Part shown: one piece after another, positions 1-8,134 of the stretch
Layout of the letters: the number at the start of each line of letters is the position of its first letter
How positions within the stretch are numbered: the stretch's first letter is position 1
Source of the DNA: TH-plancto1 sp043777375
GTDB lineage: Bacteria > Planctomycetota > Planctomycetia > Planctomycetales > Planctomycetaceae
Reading direction: 5' to 3'
NCBI GenBank assembly: GCA_043777375.1
Contig: JAYWHX010000022.1
Coordinates: forward strand, 1-64,000
Length of the DNA: 64,000 bases
Notes under the pieces: generated by a model
Told to the model about the DNA's origin: nothing
Seen by the model: the letters and a program-made list of their open reading frames with translations, nothing else
Database searches by the model: none
Made by a program: the position numbers and the translations under genes

Positions 1-47
1 CGACTCTGACAGGCTGGAAGCCTATCCCACGAACCTGTTCGCTCATT

Positions 48-84
48 CGCGAGCCACCGGAACAGCTTCGGTGGCTCGCGTTTT
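48..84. terminator. Rho-independent terminator of the gene left of the window
   Basis: A perfect 12-bp stem (48-59 with 69-80, CGCGAGCCACCG) with a 9-nt loop is followed by TTTT. It probably ends a plus-strand gene lying before the window and insulates dnaJ from it. Confidence 0.75.
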
Positions 85-98
85 GTGCAAAATGAGGC

Positions 99-192
99 TG
101 TCAGCAATCAGCTTTCAGCAGTCAGCCAGAGAATTGGAACGTCGATCACTGGTCTCATCCTCTGGCTGAAAGCTAACTGCTGACAGCTGATG
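99..192. repeat. Imperfect inverted repeat upstream of dnaJ
   Basis: The segment 101-133 (CTGTCAGCAATCAGCTTTC and following) is repeated in inverted, slightly shortened form at 163-190, with about 30 bp between. The right arm ends about 13 bp before the dnaJ start, so the transcript leader could fold. No CIRCE-type heat-shock operator was recognised here. Confidence 0.6.
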
Positions 193-203
193 GCTCCTCC
201 CCC

Positions 204-1358
204 ATGCCCACGCAGCGCGACTACTACGAATCCCTCGGTGTCGAGAAATCGGCTTCGGCGGAGGAAATCAAGAAGGCTTACAAGAAGCTGGCGCTGAAAT
301 ACCATCCCGACCGCAACCCTGGCGACCAGGCTGCGGTTGAGAAGTTTAAGGAAGCAGCCTCGGCGTACGACGTGCTGTCCGATGCCGACAAGCGGGCCCG
401 CTACGATCGCTTCGGTCATGCCGGAGTCAATGGTCCCGGCGGCGGGGGTGGCGGTCCACAGTTTCATGATCTCGGCGATATCTTCGAACAGTTCGGCGAC
501 ATGTTCGAAGGGTTCGGCTTGGGCGGCGGACGCAAGAAGTCTCGGGGGGGCGCTCAACGTGGCAGCGATCTGAAAGCCTCAGTCACGATTGATCTGAAAC
601 AAGCTGCGACCGGTCTCGAAAAAGAGATCGACATCCCGCGTAAAAAGTCGTGCGTGAAATGTTCCGGGACAGGCAGCGAGCCGGGTCATAAGCCGGAGAG
701 ATGTGACTATTGTGGCGGTCAGGGGCAGGTGATTCAGTCCCAGGGATTTTTCCGCGTACAAACTACCTGTCCGGCGTGTCGTGGACAGGGAACAATTATT
801 CGTCACAAGTGCAACACGTGCTACGGGTCGGGTCGTGAAGACGAAACCGTCTCCCTGAACATCAAGATCCCGCCCGGGATCGACAATGGGATGCAGTTGT
901 GTCTACGGGGTGAAGGCGAGGCCGGTCCGAATGGCGGCCCACGCGGTGACCTGTATGTGGATGTTCATGTCCGACCTCACTCGGTCTTCAAGCGTGAGGG
1001 GGTGCATCTGCTCTGCCAAGTGCCGATCAGCTACACCCAGGCGGCCCTCGGGTCGAAGATTGAAATTCCTCTGTTGGAGGGAAAGACCGATGTCGAACTG
1101 CCCCCTGGAACACAACCTGGTGAAGTCATCCGCCTCCGTGGAAAAGGGATGCCCGACCCGCGCGGCGGACGCACCGGGGATCTGCACATTGAAGTTCAAC
1201 TCGTGGTCCCCAAAAAACTCGGATCCGACCACGAAGTCCTCCTCCGCAAACTGGCCGAGATGGAGCAGGCCAACGTAATGCCGCACCAGAAGAGCTGGTT
1301 CGACAAAGTGAAAACCATGTTCACCGGAGATGACTCCGATGGCGAGCGTCAGGCGTAA
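204..1358 (+). CDS. dnaJ: Molecular chaperone DnaJ (Hsp40)
   Basis: Cytoplasmic co-chaperone that delivers unfolded clients to DnaK and stimulates its ATPase. The 384-residue protein has the full type I layout: a J domain (1-70) with the HPD motif at 34-36, a Gly/Phe-rich linker (about 72-110), a zinc domain with four CxxCxGxG-type repeats (150-210), and the C-terminal client-binding domain. Length is normal for the family. The ATG at 204 lacks a strong Shine-Dalgarno sequence, which is common in planctomycetes. grpE follows 99 bp downstream on the same strand, so the two are probably co-transcribed. dnaK and hrcA are not in the window, unlike the common hrcA-grpE-dnaK-dnaJ order. Confidence 0.97.
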   Translation: MPTQRDYYESLGVEKSASAEEIKKAYKKLALKYHPDRNPGDQAAVEKFKEAASAYDVLSDADKRARYDRFGHAGVNGPGGGGGGPQFHDLGDIFEQFGDMFEGFGLGGGRKKSRGGAQRGSDLKASVTIDLKQAATGLEKEIDIPRKKSCVKCSGTGSEPGHKPERCDYCGGQGQVIQSQGFFRVQTTCPACRGQGTIIRHKCNTCYGSGREDETVSLNIKIPPGIDNGMQLCLRGEGEAGPNGGPRGDLYVDVHVRPHSVFKREGVHLLCQVPISYTQAALGSKIEIPLLEGKTDVELPPGTQPGEVIRLRGKGMPDPRGGRTGDLHIEVQLVVPKKLGSDHEVLLRKLAEMEQANVMPHQKSWFDKVKTMFTGDDSDGERQA

Positions 1359-1457
1359 GCCGGATGGTCTTGTCCCTCGCGAGATACACACGCACTTGCT
1401 GTCACCGTAGACACCTGTGGGCTGACGCCAAACCGCTCGCCAAGGCTTTTTCCAACG

Positions 1458-2018
1458 ATGTCCGATACACCCGGCCAACCGCTCGACTTCACCGCTCGCG
1501 AAGACCTTTCGCCGGAGCTGCTTTCCGCTGACCTGAGTTCGCCCGAAGCGTGGGTCGATTTGCAGGATCAGCTCCTTGCAGCTCAGGCCGAGCGCGATGA
1601 GAACTACCAAAAGTACATCCGCTCTCTGGCCGACTTCGACACGTTCCGTCGCCGTGTCATGAAGGAGCGCGACGATGACCGCAAGTACGCTCCGCTGGCC
1701 ATTGTGAAAGACCTACTGCCGAATTTCGACAATCTTCGCCGTGCCGTCGATGCCGCAAAGACGGCCAACAGCATGGAAGACCTGTCGAAGGGAGTCGACA
1801 TGGTTCTCAAGCAGGTTGATGAAACTCTCGCCCGCCACGGAGCCGCTCCGATCGTCAGCGTCGGCCAGCTGTTCGATCCGAACCTGCACGAAGCGGTGGC
1901 TCAAGCCCCCTCCCCGGACCTGCCTCCTCTCACGGTGTTGCAAGAGTTCGAACGCGGGTACGTCCTGCATGATCGCGTCATTCGTCCGAGTAAGGTGCTG
2001 GTGTCTAAGGAGGCCTAG
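1458..2018 (+). CDS. grpE: Nucleotide exchange factor GrpE
   Basis: GrpE releases ADP from DnaK during the chaperone cycle and works as a cytoplasmic dimer. The 186-residue protein has an acidic N-terminal tail, a long helical segment (about 30-125) and a C-terminal beta domain with FDPNLHEAV at 139-147 and a GYVLHDRVIRPSKV-type signature at 167-180. Length and order match the family. It lies downstream of dnaJ, which supports one chaperone operon. The stop codon is embedded in a dispersed 36-bp repeat (2010-2045) that has an inverted relative at 55370-55405, so the repeat has settled exactly at the gene end. Confidence 0.96.
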   Translation: MSDTPGQPLDFTAREDLSPELLSADLSSPEAWVDLQDQLLAAQAERDENYQKYIRSLADFDTFRRRVMKERDDDRKYAPLAIVKDLLPNFDNLRRAVDAAKTANSMEDLSKGVDMVLKQVDETLARHGAAPIVSVGQLFDPNLHEAVAQAPSPDLPPLTVLQEFERGYVLHDRVIRPSKVLVSKEA

Positions 2019-2045
2019 GGACGCGGGCCTAGAGCCAAGGGCCAG
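2010..2045. repeat. Dispersed repeat over the grpE stop codon
   Basis: This 36-nt GGCCTAGGG...GGCCTAGAGCC element matches the reverse complement of 55370-55405 at 31 of 36 positions by eye. It contains the grpE stop codon. A looser relative is visible around 2110-2145. Confidence 0.65.
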
Positions 2046-2148
2046 ACTGTTGCTTCCCACGCTCGATTCCGATCGCCACCCAACACTCGTTCTCTCGCAT
2101 TTCCCATTCTGGCCTTAGGCCATCTGCCCTCGCCCCTAGGCTTCCCTC

Positions 2149-2487
2149 ATGCCCACCTACGACTACAAATGCAAAAAGTGTGAACACGTCTGGGAAGAGT
2201 ACCACTCGATCAAGGCGGCTCCGTCGAAGAAGTGTCCCGCCTGCGGCAAGAGCGCAGCTGAACGCCAAATCAGCTCCGGCGGAGCGATTCTCTTCAAGGG
2301 TTCCGGCTTCTATCTGACCGACTACCGCAGCGACTCGTACAAGAAAGCCGCAGCTGCCGATTCCGCCAGTAGTTCTTCGCCGAAAACCGACAGTAGCAGT
2401 GCCAAGTCCGAGAGCACCAGTAAGCCGGAGAGCAGCAGCCCGAAGCCGGAGAGCAAGCCGTCCAGTGGAAAAAAGGGCGACTCTTAA
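2149..2487 (+). CDS. FmdB-family zinc-ribbon protein
   Basis: Small cytoplasmic protein of the FmdB/CxxC_CxxC_SSSS family, whose founding members are putative regulators; the exact role is unknown. The N-terminal 60 residues form the zinc ribbon, with paired cysteines C8/C11 and C29/C32 and the typical start MPTYDYKC. Residues 66-112 are a low-complexity Ser/Lys/Pro/Glu tail with loosely repeated KSES, KPES units, longer than in many relatives and probably disordered. It follows grpE by 130 bp and may be the last gene of the chaperone transcript. The next gene, on the opposite strand, ends 83 bp away. Confidence 0.85.
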   Translation: MPTYDYKCKKCEHVWEEYHSIKAAPSKKCPACGKSAAERQISSGGAILFKGSGFYLTDYRSDSYKKAAAADSASSSSPKTDSSSAKSESTSKPESSSPKPESKPSSGKKGDS

Positions 2488-2570
2488 TCGGGCTAATAGT
2501 CGCCTAGCATCGGACAAACTTAGCAATTGGGGTTGTGACCTCCCGACTCAGGCAAACCCATAGTTTTAGA

Positions 2571-5198
2571 CTACTCCACATATAGAAACCGGTTCGCGCA
2601 CAGCAGTGACTGGCACCAGATCGCCAGTGCTTGTTGCGGAGGAGGAGTGATCCCCTCCTTCTTCTCAGCAGCGGCCAGACGAGCCTCAAAGATTGCTGTC
2701 ATTTCGACCAAGAATCGGTTCGCTTCCGATGCGGTCGTCTCGTTCGGCCTCTCGCCAAAGGCCAACTGCCAGCCGCGTTGAATCTGAGCCAGCGGGTCGG
2801 CTCCGACTTTGCCGATGATGCGCGTCGCCAGCCGATCGGACTCCTTCAAAATCAGATCGCTGTTCATCAGCAGCAATGATTGCGGTGCTGCTGTCGATTG
2901 ATTGCGGACATCGCAATTGGGACTGGTCATCGCGATGTCAAACGGCTCCAGCATTCCGAGCGGCATTGAGCGGCGAACCTGCACGTAAAGACTGCGGCGA
3001 TACAGGGCATCCCCCAGTCCATCCGATTTGCCGATCAGGATTCCGTTGCCATCCCGAGTGCCGACGGCGACCACGATCTGCCCTACTTCATCGGGCAAGA
3101 CCTGCGCAGGTGGTCCGCCCTGCTGGTCGCTCAGGCACCCCGAAATGCTGAGCACCGCATCGCGAATCACTTCTGCTTCCAGACGCCGCAGCGGCATCCG
3201 CGCCAGCCACTTGTTATCCGGATCGACTTGATCCAACTCCGCCGACCGTTGCGATGATTGACGATAGGCTGTCGAAGTCACGATCAACCGGTGCAGGTGC
3301 TTCAGGCTCCAACCGCTGCGAACGAACTCATCCGCCAGCCAGTCGAGCAGCCCTGGATGTGTCGGCTTCATCCCCAGGACTCCAAAATCCCCCGCACTGC
3401 CGACTAGGCCTCGACCAAAATGGTGCATCCACATTCGGTTTACCAGTACGCGACCGACCAGCGGGTGCTTCCCACTCGTCAGCGAGCGAGCGTAGTTCAA
3501 TCGGCGTCCACTCGTTGGTACAGCCGGATCTTTGGAGGGGACGGGTTGGGCTCGATCACCGAGGACGCTTAACTCGCCGGGCTCGACCGCCTCACGCGGC
3601 TGGTTAATGTCGCCGCGAAAGAAGACATGCGTGGCCGGGATCTGTCCGACGATCTCCGTCAGGCACGCGACGAGGCTTAGCGGCGGCCGCTTGGCGTTCG
3701 CCACAACCAGCAAGTCATCGAACTTTTTATTGTGGTCATTCACTTTGGCGGGTTCGTAGAGAATCGCGCTGCCGCCATCGACGTTGAGGCTGGGGAAGTC
3801 CTTCATCAGCTGCTGCTGAAAAGGATCACGCTTGTCGGCTGGGGTGTTGCGTGCCAGCCGCGCAGCGCCTTGCAGTTCCTGGTCGAGCTTGGCGAGTTCG
3901 CGTTCGAAAATGCTTTCGATGATTTCGTTCAGTGCCGTCGTTCGCTGTCCATTGATCTCGGCCACGTCTTTGTCGACCTCAGCCGATTTTGCATAGTCCT
4001 CGGGCTGCCAGAGATTCACCAGCCGCGCTGTGGGCGGACGCCAATTCTTCCAGTCGAGAGCCGGCTCGAAGATGGCCCGCATGCGGTAATAGTCGACCTG
4101 CGAGATCGGGTCATAGCGGTGGTTGTGGCATTGGGCACAGCCGACAGTCAGCCCCAGCAGCGAGCTCGACACGATCTTGATCGTGTCCGCCACACAGTCA
4201 TTGCGGGCCACGTTGACATCGGCGGCACTGCCACTGGTTCCGTCTGGGGCCATTCGCAGGAACCCGGTGGCCGCCAGTAAATCCGCCTCCTCGGGCGACA
4301 GCTTCTCATACGGCGGAGTCAGCAGCTCATCACCCGCCAATTGTTCGGTGATAAAGCGGTCGAACGGTTTGTCTTGATTGAGAGATCGGACGACGTAGTC
4401 GCGATATCGCCACGCCCAGGGACGCTCTGGGTCTTCTTCGGTGTAGCCATCGCTATCTGCGTACCCAGCTGGGTCGAGCCAGTGCCGACTCCACCGCTCT
4501 CCGTAACGGCTCGAGGCGAGAAGTCGATCCACGAGTTCTTCGTAGGCCGTCGGACTGGGATCGTTCTCGAAGGCATCGACCTCTTCGGGCGACGGCGGCA
4601 GCCCCAGCAGGTCGAACGACAATCGCCGGATCAACGTCCGACGACTCGCTTCCGGCGAGTACCCCAGCTGTCGCTCTTCGAGTGCCTTCAATAAGAACGC
4701 GTCAATTGGAGTGCGTACCGAATCGCGATGAACAACCTCGGGCACCGCAGGTCGCTGGACCGGGACAAAGGCCCAGAAGTTGCGTTCTTCTTCCGTCCAC
4801 TGGGAATTGCGGTCGAGCGTCACTGGCTCCGGTCGAGCGGTCTGTCCCCCCTGTGCGATCCACGCTTTCAGAGTAGCCAACTGAGCGGGTGGCAACTTCT
4901 TCTCGGTGGGCGGCATCTCGCCTGATTCGATCCGCCGAATGAGCAAGCTGGCCGCTGCGTCTCCGGCGACGACTGCTGGCCCGGACTCGCCTCCTTGCTG
5001 CATGAACCGCACAAGCCGGAGATCGAGCTGGGCTTCGACTTGTTCCTCTTCCCCATGACAGTGCCAGCAGTGCTCCTTTAGAATCGGTCGCACGTCGGCT
5101 TCAAATCGCAGCTGGGGTTCGTCGCCATACGCAAGTCCAGTGAGTGCGAGGAACGCACACGCGAAGCACCAACGAGCGAGCCGGGACAGACGAAACAT
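2571..5198 (-). CDS. PSD1-type cytochrome c/DUF1549/DUF1553 protein
   Basis: Exported protein of a family hugely expanded in planctomycetes; the biochemical function is not established. A Sec signal peptide (1-25) is followed by a planctomycete cytochrome-c domain with CWHCH at 44-48, so one c-type heme is likely. DUF1549 follows (about 160-370) and includes a second CAQCHNH motif, then DUF1553 (about 575-850). The 875 residues are typical. It is transcribed alone, away from the ATPase gene. A REP-like inverted pair lies just upstream at 5354-5481. Three related proteins occur in this window. It probably acts in the periplasm; a redox or glycan-related role is inference only. Confidence 0.93.
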   Translation of the reverse strand: MFRLSRLARWCFACAFLALTGLAYGDEPQLRFEADVRPILKEHCWHCHGEEEQVEAQLDLRLVRFMQQGGESGPAVVAGDAAASLLIRRIESGEMPPTEKKLPPAQLATLKAWIAQGGQTARPEPVTLDRNSQWTEEERNFWAFVPVQRPAVPEVVHRDSVRTPIDAFLLKALEERQLGYSPEASRRTLIRRLSFDLLGLPPSPEEVDAFENDPSPTAYEELVDRLLASSRYGERWSRHWLDPAGYADSDGYTEEDPERPWAWRYRDYVVRSLNQDKPFDRFITEQLAGDELLTPPYEKLSPEEADLLAATGFLRMAPDGTSGSAADVNVARNDCVADTIKIVSSSLLGLTVGCAQCHNHRYDPISQVDYYRMRAIFEPALDWKNWRPPTARLVNLWQPEDYAKSAEVDKDVAEINGQRTTALNEIIESIFERELAKLDQELQGAARLARNTPADKRDPFQQQLMKDFPSLNVDGGSAILYEPAKVNDHNKKFDDLLVVANAKRPPLSLVACLTEIVGQIPATHVFFRGDINQPREAVEPGELSVLGDRAQPVPSKDPAVPTSGRRLNYARSLTSGKHPLVGRVLVNRMWMHHFGRGLVGSAGDFGVLGMKPTHPGLLDWLADEFVRSGWSLKHLHRLIVTSTAYRQSSQRSAELDQVDPDNKWLARMPLRRLEAEVIRDAVLSISGCLSDQQGGPPAQVLPDEVGQIVVAVGTRDGNGILIGKSDGLGDALYRRSLYVQVRRSMPLGMLEPFDIAMTSPNCDVRNQSTAAPQSLLLMNSDLILKESDRLATRIIGKVGADPLAQIQRGWQLAFGERPNETTASEANRFLVEMTAIFEARLAAAEKKEGITPPPQQALAIWCQSLLCANRFLYVE

Positions 5199-5555
5199 CA
5201 GGCGGGATACTCAAGGGGGCAGGATGCGAGATGGCCCGTGATGGCTCAAGAAGTCGGGCGAAAAAAGCATCCCGGCGACCCATAAGCCGTTTTTGATTAT
5301 CACAAAGCCGTCCAGCCCTAGCAACAGGGATTTAGGAAACCGCGGATGCCTGAGAGCGGCACGGCGTCAGCCTGCCGAGACGCATGCTTTCAAAAACCAC
5401 GATCGAAAAAGAACGAATTGTTCGCATGAGCAAAGTTGATAGAGGCCGGCCATGCCTCGGCAGGCTGACGCCGTGCCGCTCCGGAGTAAGTCCCATGTTC
5501 GGCGTTTGACCGGGCAACCATCTCACGAAGGATGCTCACCCGACACGCAAGCGCC
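5199..5555. other. Intergenic region between two minus-strand genes
   Basis: No gene is supported in these 357 bp. The region holds the REP-like inverted pair at 5354-5481 and should carry the promoter of the DUF1549/DUF1553 gene and the 3' end signals of the ATPase gene. Confidence 0.6.
5354..5481. repeat. REP-like inverted pair, family A
   Basis: A 26-bp sequence starting GAGCGGCACGGCGTCAGC (5354-5379) is repeated perfectly inverted at 5456-5481, with a 76-bp spacer. A third, single copy is at 43729-43754, just after another DUF1549/DUF1553 gene. Each arm is itself an imperfect palindrome (CGGCA...TGCCG), the arrangement of REP elements paired into a BIME. Confidence 0.8.
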
Positions 5556-7055
5556 TCACCCAATCCCCGTCTTGCGATCGATCGATTCCAGATCGCGCAG
5601 GAACAGGGCCAACGTCGATTGCAGTGTCTCGGGCTGGATCTGCCAGTTCGGTTTCTCGTCGGTGTACTTCGAGCAGTGGTCGACCACCACGCGGTACAAG
5701 AACTTGAACAGGTGCCGAGGAGCGCGGAGCCGTTCAAAAATACTGATCAACTCGGGATCGGTAATCGTGGGAGCAAAGAAGTCCCGAATGCTGATTGGCT
5801 TCTCATTGAGCTTGGCACACGCCCGCACACGGTCATTGGCAATGTCATACAGACCTTGTCCCGACCAGCTGAGGTCGCGAATCAGGTTCTGCTTGTCGAG
5901 CCTCGACCGCTCGTAGAACTCCTTCTCTTCCTTCTGCAGGAAGCCCGACACCACGGCAGGCAGCAAGAGCTTAAAGGCCAAGCCGGGGTGCTTGAGGAAC
6001 TTGTTGTCGAACAATGGCCAGATCAGATCGCGCATCCGTTCGGGCGACCCATTAATCAGGTGCGGCTCGTCGACGCGGTCCACCAGAACGACCAAACTCG
6101 CAAAGCCGAGAGTCTTCAGCAGTGCCTGCAACTTGATCAACATCTCATATCGATCATCCCCGCGCGAGGCGCGCGGGACAGGTTGATCGATCAACTCGGA
6201 CGCATTGAAACTGGCGAGCAGAGATCGCAGCACCTGCACTCCATGATCGACGACTCGCACTTGGCTGCGAATACGCCAGGCACTCCACAGCAACCGCAGC
6301 TGATACCACAGAAACGGCAACCAGCAGGCAATCGCCAGCCCGATCGCCCACTTGTTGGCCAACCCGCCCCAGCCGCTGCCCTTCCAATAGGCGAAGCCCA
6401 GGACTCCGGCCATCGCCAGCGTCGCATACAGCGGCGCCAGGAACCGCCCCCACGAACTGAACTTCAATTTCGAGCGCAGCTGTTGCCAGCGCATCTTCGG
6501 GGCGAGAGAACGATTCTGATCGTAGATCGTGGCCAGGAGCAACAAGTCGCGTTTTTGTGGGCGAGTCAGCTGATCAAGACCATCCGGGGTGATCTTGGCC
6601 GAGGCATCATTCGGATCTGTGCCGTTGTTGCGAATCATGTCCGACAGCCGGGTCACGGCCAGCGACAGAATCGCATCCATGTGGTCCCAGAGCTTCCAAT
6701 TCTGGAGTGCCTTTTCCGGCTTGCGACGACTGCCGGAGAGCCGCTCGCGAAAGCAATCCAGGAACGGGTTGAAATCGTCGTACTGCAGCACGAACGCCCG
6801 GTTCGTCGGGTTCGCGGAGTTGTACTCACCCAGCTTGCTGATGATTTGCAAACGCAGCGCCGTCTTGCCCGAACCTTGCTCACCGAACACGACCGAGGTC
6901 GCCGGAGTGGCTGGGTTGCCGTAGATCTTGTCCCAGGCCGCGTGATGCACCCCCTTCAGACAGTGCGTCTGAAAGACCTGGTCCGACTGGGCATCCTCTT
7001 CCGCAAATGGATTGTCGGTGACGCCGTAATGGCCAAGGAACTGATTGACTTTCAT
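5556..7055 (-). CDS. KAP-like membrane P-loop ATPase
   Basis: Probable membrane-bound NTPase of unknown target. Walker A is GEQGSGKT at 58-65 and Walker B is the hydrophobic strand ending in Asp around LVVLVDRVDE (321-330). Two predicted transmembrane helices (about 205-224 and 235-257) lie between them. That topology, with membrane helices inserted between Walker A and B, is characteristic of KAP-type P-loop NTPases. The N-terminus also resembles AAA ATPases of the ExeA kind, so subfamily assignment is uncertain. The downstream part is basic and helical. The ATG at 7055 gives 499 residues. No obvious partner gene is adjacent; it appears monocistronic. Confidence 0.75.
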   Translation of the reverse strand: MKVNQFLGHYGVTDNPFAEEDAQSDQVFQTHCLKGVHHAAWDKIYGNPATPATSVVFGEQGSGKTALRLQIISKLGEYNSANPTNRAFVLQYDDFNPFLDCFRERLSGSRRKPEKALQNWKLWDHMDAILSLAVTRLSDMIRNNGTDPNDASAKITPDGLDQLTRPQKRDLLLLATIYDQNRSLAPKMRWQQLRSKLKFSSWGRFLAPLYATLAMAGVLGFAYWKGSGWGGLANKWAIGLAIACWLPFLWYQLRLLWSAWRIRSQVRVVDHGVQVLRSLLASFNASELIDQPVPRASRGDDRYEMLIKLQALLKTLGFASLVVLVDRVDEPHLINGSPERMRDLIWPLFDNKFLKHPGLAFKLLLPAVVSGFLQKEEKEFYERSRLDKQNLIRDLSWSGQGLYDIANDRVRACAKLNEKPISIRDFFAPTITDPELISIFERLRAPRHLFKFLYRVVVDHCSKYTDEKPNWQIQPETLQSTLALFLRDLESIDRKTGIG

Positions 7056-7259
7056 GGAACCGCTCAGCTGTCATTCCGTCGCGTCGCGGCGACGAACATT
7101 CAAGGGGAAATTGATGCAGACGCCTCAGTTTGCGCATCTTCCTGCATATGCAGATTAGAGAGGGCAAGGGACGGCGGGCAAGGCGGCGAGTGTAAATTCC
7201 CCGCGATGGTACGATCTGGGTCGCTTGGGTCGAGCCCAGGCGCCATCCAGCAGATCGTC

Positions 7260-7287
7260 AGCGAGCGCCGGACGTCAGTCCGCCGTG
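7260..7287. repeat. REP-like arm, family B
   Basis: This 28-nt copy of the element starting AGCGAGCGCCGGACGT differs at one position from the arms at 10360-10517. The flanking GCGGACC and CATGAGG also resemble the sequence next to the 10489 arm, so more than the core is shared. Confidence 0.75.
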
Positions 7288-7344
7288 TTCGCGGACCGCC
7301 ATGAGGATCTGAGACGACCACCTTTGAGTCCTCGCTGAACTCTC

Positions 7345-7368
7345 GTGACCAAGCTCCGGCTTGGTCAC
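7345..7368. repeat. Short perfect hairpin
   Basis: The arms GTGACCAAGC and GCTTGGTCAC (10 bp, perfect) enclose a TCCG tetraloop. There is no T-tract on either side, so a terminator role is uncertain. Confidence 0.5.
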
Positions 7369-7544
7369 GCCGATCCTCGAAGCTCTGCTTCGCCGCCTGC
7401 CTAACGACTCACTCGACTGCCACCCTGCCAGCGAATGGGAATCAAGCGAGATCAATCGCACCGCGACCTTCCGAGCCGCGAAAGCGGCGACCGCAGAGAG
7501 CCGTGGGTGAAGCCCACGGACCCCGCGCCCCCAGTATGAATTCC

Positions 7545-7589
7545 AGCCGCGAGAGCGGCGACAGAGCCCCTGTCGCCGCTCTCGCGGCT
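7545..7589. repeat. 20-bp perfect hairpin, GCGAGAGCGG type
   Basis: The arms at 7545-7564 (AGCCGCGAGAGCGGCGACAG) and 7570-7589 are perfectly complementary around a 5-nt loop. Partial copies of the GCGAGAGCGG and GCTCTCGCGG core recur at about 7471-7492 and 7643-7660, forming a local palindrome cluster. Confidence 0.75.
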
Positions 7590-7733
7590 TTGGACCTCGG
7601 TCGCGATCTCATCCGTGGGTTTCACCCACGGCTACCTGCCGCCACCGCTCTCGCGGTGATGAGGTTCTCAACGCTCGACGTTCTCGCTCCAGATGTGCAA
7701 TCTCTATCGGCTGGGATACATTCCAAAACGCCT

Positions 7734-7845
7734 GGGTGGCACGGTCTGAGTCCTCGAAGGCCGTGGCGAGCGACACAGAAACGTAACATACGACAAGCGA
7801 GCGACCCCCACGCCCTTGCGCAAAGCCTCCAGGGGCGTGCCACCC
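7734..7845. repeat. Dispersed GTGCCACC-type repeat unit
   Basis: The unit opens with GGGTGGCACG (7734-7743) and closes with a 36-nt segment (7810-7845) that matches 58547-58582 at 32 of 36 positions. The inner part around 7747-7773 resembles 58513-58538, so the whole composite unit is present twice in the window. The two ends form an imperfect inverted repeat. Confidence 0.65.
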
Positions 7846-8134
7846 AAAACCACTCGCTATTAATGGGAATCGCCTCATTCGGGAGTGCCACCCGCCGTCG
7901 CCCCTCCTACGTCTTGACTTCGGACTTCCTATAGGTGCCACCCGACCTGCTAAGAATTTCAGTACGTAATCCCCCTCATAACCCCAACTCACTCACGCAG
8001 AATCGTTTCAAAGCCCCCAATTGGGATTGTCTGGAGATTGGCACAAGTCGATGATGTTTCTGCGACCGGGCGACCTCTATTTCCGATTGATGCCCCTAAC
8101 TTTCCCGATTGCCTTCACCTGTTGAGTTCTCGGC

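Larger units (their letters stand above)
7056..8134. other. Repeat-dense intergenic block without a convincing gene
   Basis: About 1.08 kb. It contains a family-B REP-like arm (7260-7287), a 10-bp hairpin (7345-7368), short GTGGGT palindromes (7501-7519 and 7611-7630), a 20-bp hairpin (7545-7589) and the GTGCCACC-type unit (7734-7845). Open frames on both strands here are arginine-rich, lack family resemblance and follow the palindromes, so none is called. Confidence 0.7.

Noticed and set aside
5532..7304. 590-codon open frame on the plus strand opposite the KAP-like ATPase
   Set aside because: It is the antisense of a gene with clear Walker motifs, is Gln/Arg-rich and resembles no protein.
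7503..7992. Open frames on both strands in the repeat block
   Set aside because: Their sequence follows the palindromes and repeat units, with no domain or ribosome binding sequence.
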